Shown here: one piece after another, positions 61,797 through 64,000 of the stretch
How the letters are laid out: each line of letters begins with the position of its first letter
Position numbering within the stretch: position 1 is the stretch's first letter
DNA from: Halomonas sp. BDJS001
Lineage (GTDB): Bacteria; Pseudomonadota; Gammaproteobacteria; Pseudomonadales; Halomonadaceae
Assembly: GCF_026104355.1 (NCBI RefSeq)
Contig: NZ_CP110535.1
Location: 3,782,001-3,846,000, forward strand
Length of the DNA: 64,000 nucleotides
Direction of reading: 5' to 3'
The notes under the pieces: generated by a model
What the model was told of the DNA's origin: nothing
Database searches by the model: none
The model's input: only the letters and a program-made list of their open reading frames with translations
Position numbers and translations under genes: made by a program

Positions 61797-63209
61797 CTAA
61801 CCTCCTGCTAAAAGCCCTAGTGATTCGACGTAAATGAGAGTAAGCGTAAACTGGGCATTAGGCTCCCCTTGGCGGGCTGCAAGATCAAACCAGCGAATGG
61901 CGTCGCTCCGACTCTCGGGAATGCTTTCGCCGCGAAGGTACATACTGCCTAAATTGTATTGGGCCATAGCATTGCCTTGAATGGCCGCTTGTTGATACCA
62001 CTGGAGGGCGAGTACGCGATTGATAGGCACGCCCTCACCAAACTGGTACATAACGCCTAACATGGTTTGAGCATCAGTATCTCCCTGTTCGGCGGCAAGA
62101 CGGTACCAGTGCGCCGCTTCATGATCGTCTCGTTCAACGCCTGGGTTGTAACGGTACATAGCCCCCAGGTTGAATTGAGCCATTACGTCGCCCTGCTCTG
62201 CGGCGCGACGGTACCACGTCATCGCTTTTTCTGGGTTTGGGGGAATACCTGCACCAAAATCATACATATAGCCTAATTCAAACTGTGCATCAGCATCGCC
62301 CTGCTCGGCGGCCAGCCGAAACCAGTCTGCCGCTGCTCGCGCGTCTTGCTCAACGCCTTCTCCGTCTCGGTACATGATGCCCGTGTTGAACTGGGCAGAA
62401 ATATGGCCTTGCTCAGCAGCCTGGCGATACCACCCCAACGCCTTGAGGCTATTTTGAGCAACGCCCAGGCCGGTATCGTACCGGTAGCCCACTCTAAACT
62501 GCGCATCGGCATCCCCTTGTTCTGCGGCCCGGCGATACCACTCAGTCGCGGTATCCTCATTCTGGGTAACGCCCTCGCCATTGGCATACATATACCCCAG
62601 TTGGTTTTGAGCGCCCATATGGCCGTTTTCAGCCGCAAGGGTAAATAGCCTTAAGGCGTCACTCATGCTTTGAGGAACGCCTTCGCCCCGATAGTAAAGC
62701 CAGGCCAAGTTATTATAAGCATCAACCACTTCTTGGTCGGCGGCCAACTGAAACCACTCTATGGCTTTACTAAAATCCTGTACTACGCCTTCGCCATCGC
62801 GGTACATAACACCTAAGTTATACTGTGCATCGGGAACACCCTGTTCAGCGGCAAGAAAATATAGCTCGGCCGCGTCACTAAAGCTTTGAGGAAGCCCAAT
62901 GCCTAAGTAATACATCCCTGCCAGCATAAACTGGGCGTCAGGATGCCCCTGTTTTGTCGCGAGCCTAAGCCACGTGATGGCTTTGTTAGTATTTTTGGAT
63001 ACGCCATCGCCGTGACGATACATAGCACCAAGCTGATACTGTGACTCCGAATCACCTTGCTTAGCGCGTGCGACAAGCTGATCAAAATCTGCATTAACTT
63101 GGTCATCGGTATAAGCGCTAAGCGCTTCATTCATCGGCTGGGCTAATGCGGGTGAGGAGTATAAGAAAAGGGTGAGACTCAGAAGTGATATAGCAATAAG
63201 GTGAGGCAT
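61797..63209 (-). CDS. Exported Sel1-repeat protein
   Basis: A protein of about 470 residues with a signal peptide (MPHLIAISLLSLTLFLYSSPALAQ type) followed by eleven full Sel1-like repeats and a partial twelfth, each about 36 residues, with the pattern A.WYR.AAEQGD.DAQF.LG.MY..GEGV. Such repeats stack as a solenoid that binds partner proteins. In other bacteria exported Sel1 proteins take part in envelope or effector functions; no specific role can be given here. I use the ATG ending at 63209, at the signal peptide, not a GTG six codons upstream. Confidence 0.9.
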   Translation of the reverse strand: MPHLIAISLLSLTLFLYSSPALAQPMNEALSAYTDDQVNADFDQLVARAKQGDSESQYQLGAMYRHGDGVSKNTNKAITWLRLATKQGHPDAQFMLAGMYYLGIGLPQSFSDAAELYFLAAEQGVPDAQYNLGVMYRDGEGVVQDFSKAIEWFQLAADQEVVDAYNNLAWLYYRGEGVPQSMSDALRLFTLAAENGHMGAQNQLGYMYANGEGVTQNEDTATEWYRRAAEQGDADAQFRVGYRYDTGLGVAQNSLKALGWYRQAAEQGHISAQFNTGIMYRDGEGVEQDARAAADWFRLAAEQGDADAQFELGYMYDFGAGIPPNPEKAMTWYRRAAEQGDVMAQFNLGAMYRYNPGVERDDHEAAHWYRLAAEQGDTDAQTMLGVMYQFGEGVPINRVLALQWYQQAAIQGNAMAQYNLGSMYLRGESIPESRSDAIRWFDLAARQGEPNAQFTLTLIYVESLGLLAGG

Positions 63210-63434
63210 GGCATGCAATCCCTGCACTGATCTTAATTTTACTTATCTTCTCAGACTATTTGTTGGATTTCTATACAAACCACTCATTTTCTTGATCTCA
63301 TGACTCCCACAAGGGCCTGAGCAACAAGGATCGAGAAATAAACAGAGGTGCCAACCGCCTTTGTCACAGCCTCTTGGTCAGAAAACCCCGAGGCTTAGTT
63401 CAGCATGATCGTTTTACCCGTACTACGACGCCGC

Positions 63435-63935
63435 TTAAGCTGCCGAATTCTTTATAGCCTTTCCATCTCGACAATAGGTGTTAGCCACCCTCTTGGAGCG
63501 TAAAAAATAAAGAGTCCAGACAACCGACCATACCAGATTAAACATGGAAGAAGGGATTCTCTTGGCAAGAAAGTACTCTCCCGCTTCAGGTGGCATAATC
63601 GCTAGACAAAAGGCAAGAAGGCTAGCATTCAACAAAGGGCCAGAAAGCCATATTAGCAACACAACGATGTAACGCGTAATTTTCTTATTACTCGCATACA
63701 AAACAACTGCCATGCATAAATGGCAAAATACAAAAAAAGCAGAAGTGTAAGGCACAGTTTCTAAAAAATAATTAAACCAATCAGCATTTTCAACAACATC
63801 CTGCTCTCTTAAAAACTCTAGAATCTTGACCACAAAGATAAATGGAAGAATGATGCATACAACCCATATATAAAACATCAACCAACCACCTACACCTACT
63901 GGCTTGTTGGGGTAAGGTAAGTCCCTCTCAGTCAT
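63435..63935 (-). CDS. DUF2569-like membrane protein
   Basis: A 166-residue protein with four predicted membrane helices, opening GGWLMFYIWVVCIILPFIFVV and ending in LVWSVVWTLYFLRSKRVANTY, which matches the pattern of DUF2569 membrane proteins. No function is known. GAGAGGG precedes the ATG ending at 63935. It is AT-richer than most of the window and has no clear operon partner; the 48 bases after it to the window edge show nothing definite. Confidence 0.7.
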   Translation of the reverse strand: MTERDLPYPNKPVGVGGWLMFYIWVVCIILPFIFVVKILEFLREQDVVENADWFNYFLETVPYTSAFFVFCHLCMAVVLYASNKKITRYIVVLLIWLSGPLLNASLLAFCLAIMPPEAGEYFLAKRIPSSMFNLVWSVVWTLYFLRSKRVANTYCRDGKAIKNSAA

Positions 63936-64000
63936 TTCGATCCCTCTCTTCATTGATCCAAAGTTGGTGAAGGCGTCCTCGTCGGGCAGGCTATAGTGCC

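Noticed and set aside
61797..63209. CRISPR array or DNA-level repeat in the Sel1 gene
   Set aside because: The repetition is at protein level with 36-residue spacing and diverged codons; there are no identical spacers or direct repeats.

Overview
The window is 64 kb of chromosome from a moderately GC-rich gammaproteobacterium, most probably a member of the Halomonadaceae (Halomonas or a close relative). The evidence is an ectoine hydroxylase (ectD), periplasmic-binding-protein transporters of the TRAP and ferric-iron types, a Pseudomonas-type homoserine kinase beside polA, and the gene orders bamD / rluD-pgeF-clpB and hisB-hisH-hisA-hisF that are familiar in this part of the class. This identification is inference from gene content; the 16S rRNA gene inside the window would settle it. 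Almost everything is housekeeping. I see no prophage, CRISPR array, conjugative element or recognisable defence system.

Layout. 1-8.6 kb: the 5' part of tmcA (minus strand), a TRAP operon (dctP, then an internal hairpin, then dctQM), and a rearranged ferric-iron ABC system in which the permease (+), ATPase (-) and binding protein (+) are three separate transcription units. 8.6-17.2 kb: polA, thrB-speA, a fumarylacetoacetate-hydrolase-family enzyme, ectD and a META-domain lipoprotein. 17.2-22.3 kb: a paired DnaA-box motif, a tRNA cluster (Phe, Gln, Thr, minus strand), yggX, mutY broken by a one-base frameshift, asmA and a PanZ-like acetyltransferase. 22.5-32.9 kb: the histidine genes hisB, hisH, hisA, hisF and, separately, hisC, with a beta-barrel protein, yjaG, a 164-bp MITE-like repeat, a glutamine-amidotransferase-like protein lacking its catalytic cysteine, selU-selD, radA and an NlpE-like lipoprotein between them.

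32.9-38.5 kb: a complete rRNA operon on the minus strand (16S-23S-5S) with boxA sites, a consensus promoter, two terminators and a decayed second 5S 3' end between them. The 16S-23S spacer has no tRNA. 38.5-47.8 kb: pssA, ilvH and ilvI behind a long structured leader, clpB with a sigma-32-type promoter, pgeF, rluD and, divergently, bamD. 48-59.5 kb: a chemoreceptor, nadE, a PP_0621-family zinc-ribbon protein, thiO, an orphan FimT/GspH pseudopilin, trxB, acnA and an NAD-type malic enzyme. 59.5-64 kb: a YeeE-type sulfur-compound transporter followed by an AT-richer, less conserved tail with a three-helix membrane protein, a Sel1-repeat protein and a DUF2569-like membrane protein.

Functional links. 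hisBHAF and hisC serve histidine synthesis, ilvIH the first committed step of branched-chain amino acids, and thrB and speA threonine and polyamine supply. selD and selU together make 2-selenouridine in tRNA, tmcA acetylates tRNA-Met and rluD modifies 23S rRNA, so RNA modification is well represented. The most noteworthy irregularities are the mutY frameshift, the MITE-like repeat next to a catalytically altered amidotransferase, the split iron transporter, the paired DnaA boxes, the 5S and tRNA-Thr remnants, and the structured ilvI leader. None of them is a proven new system.
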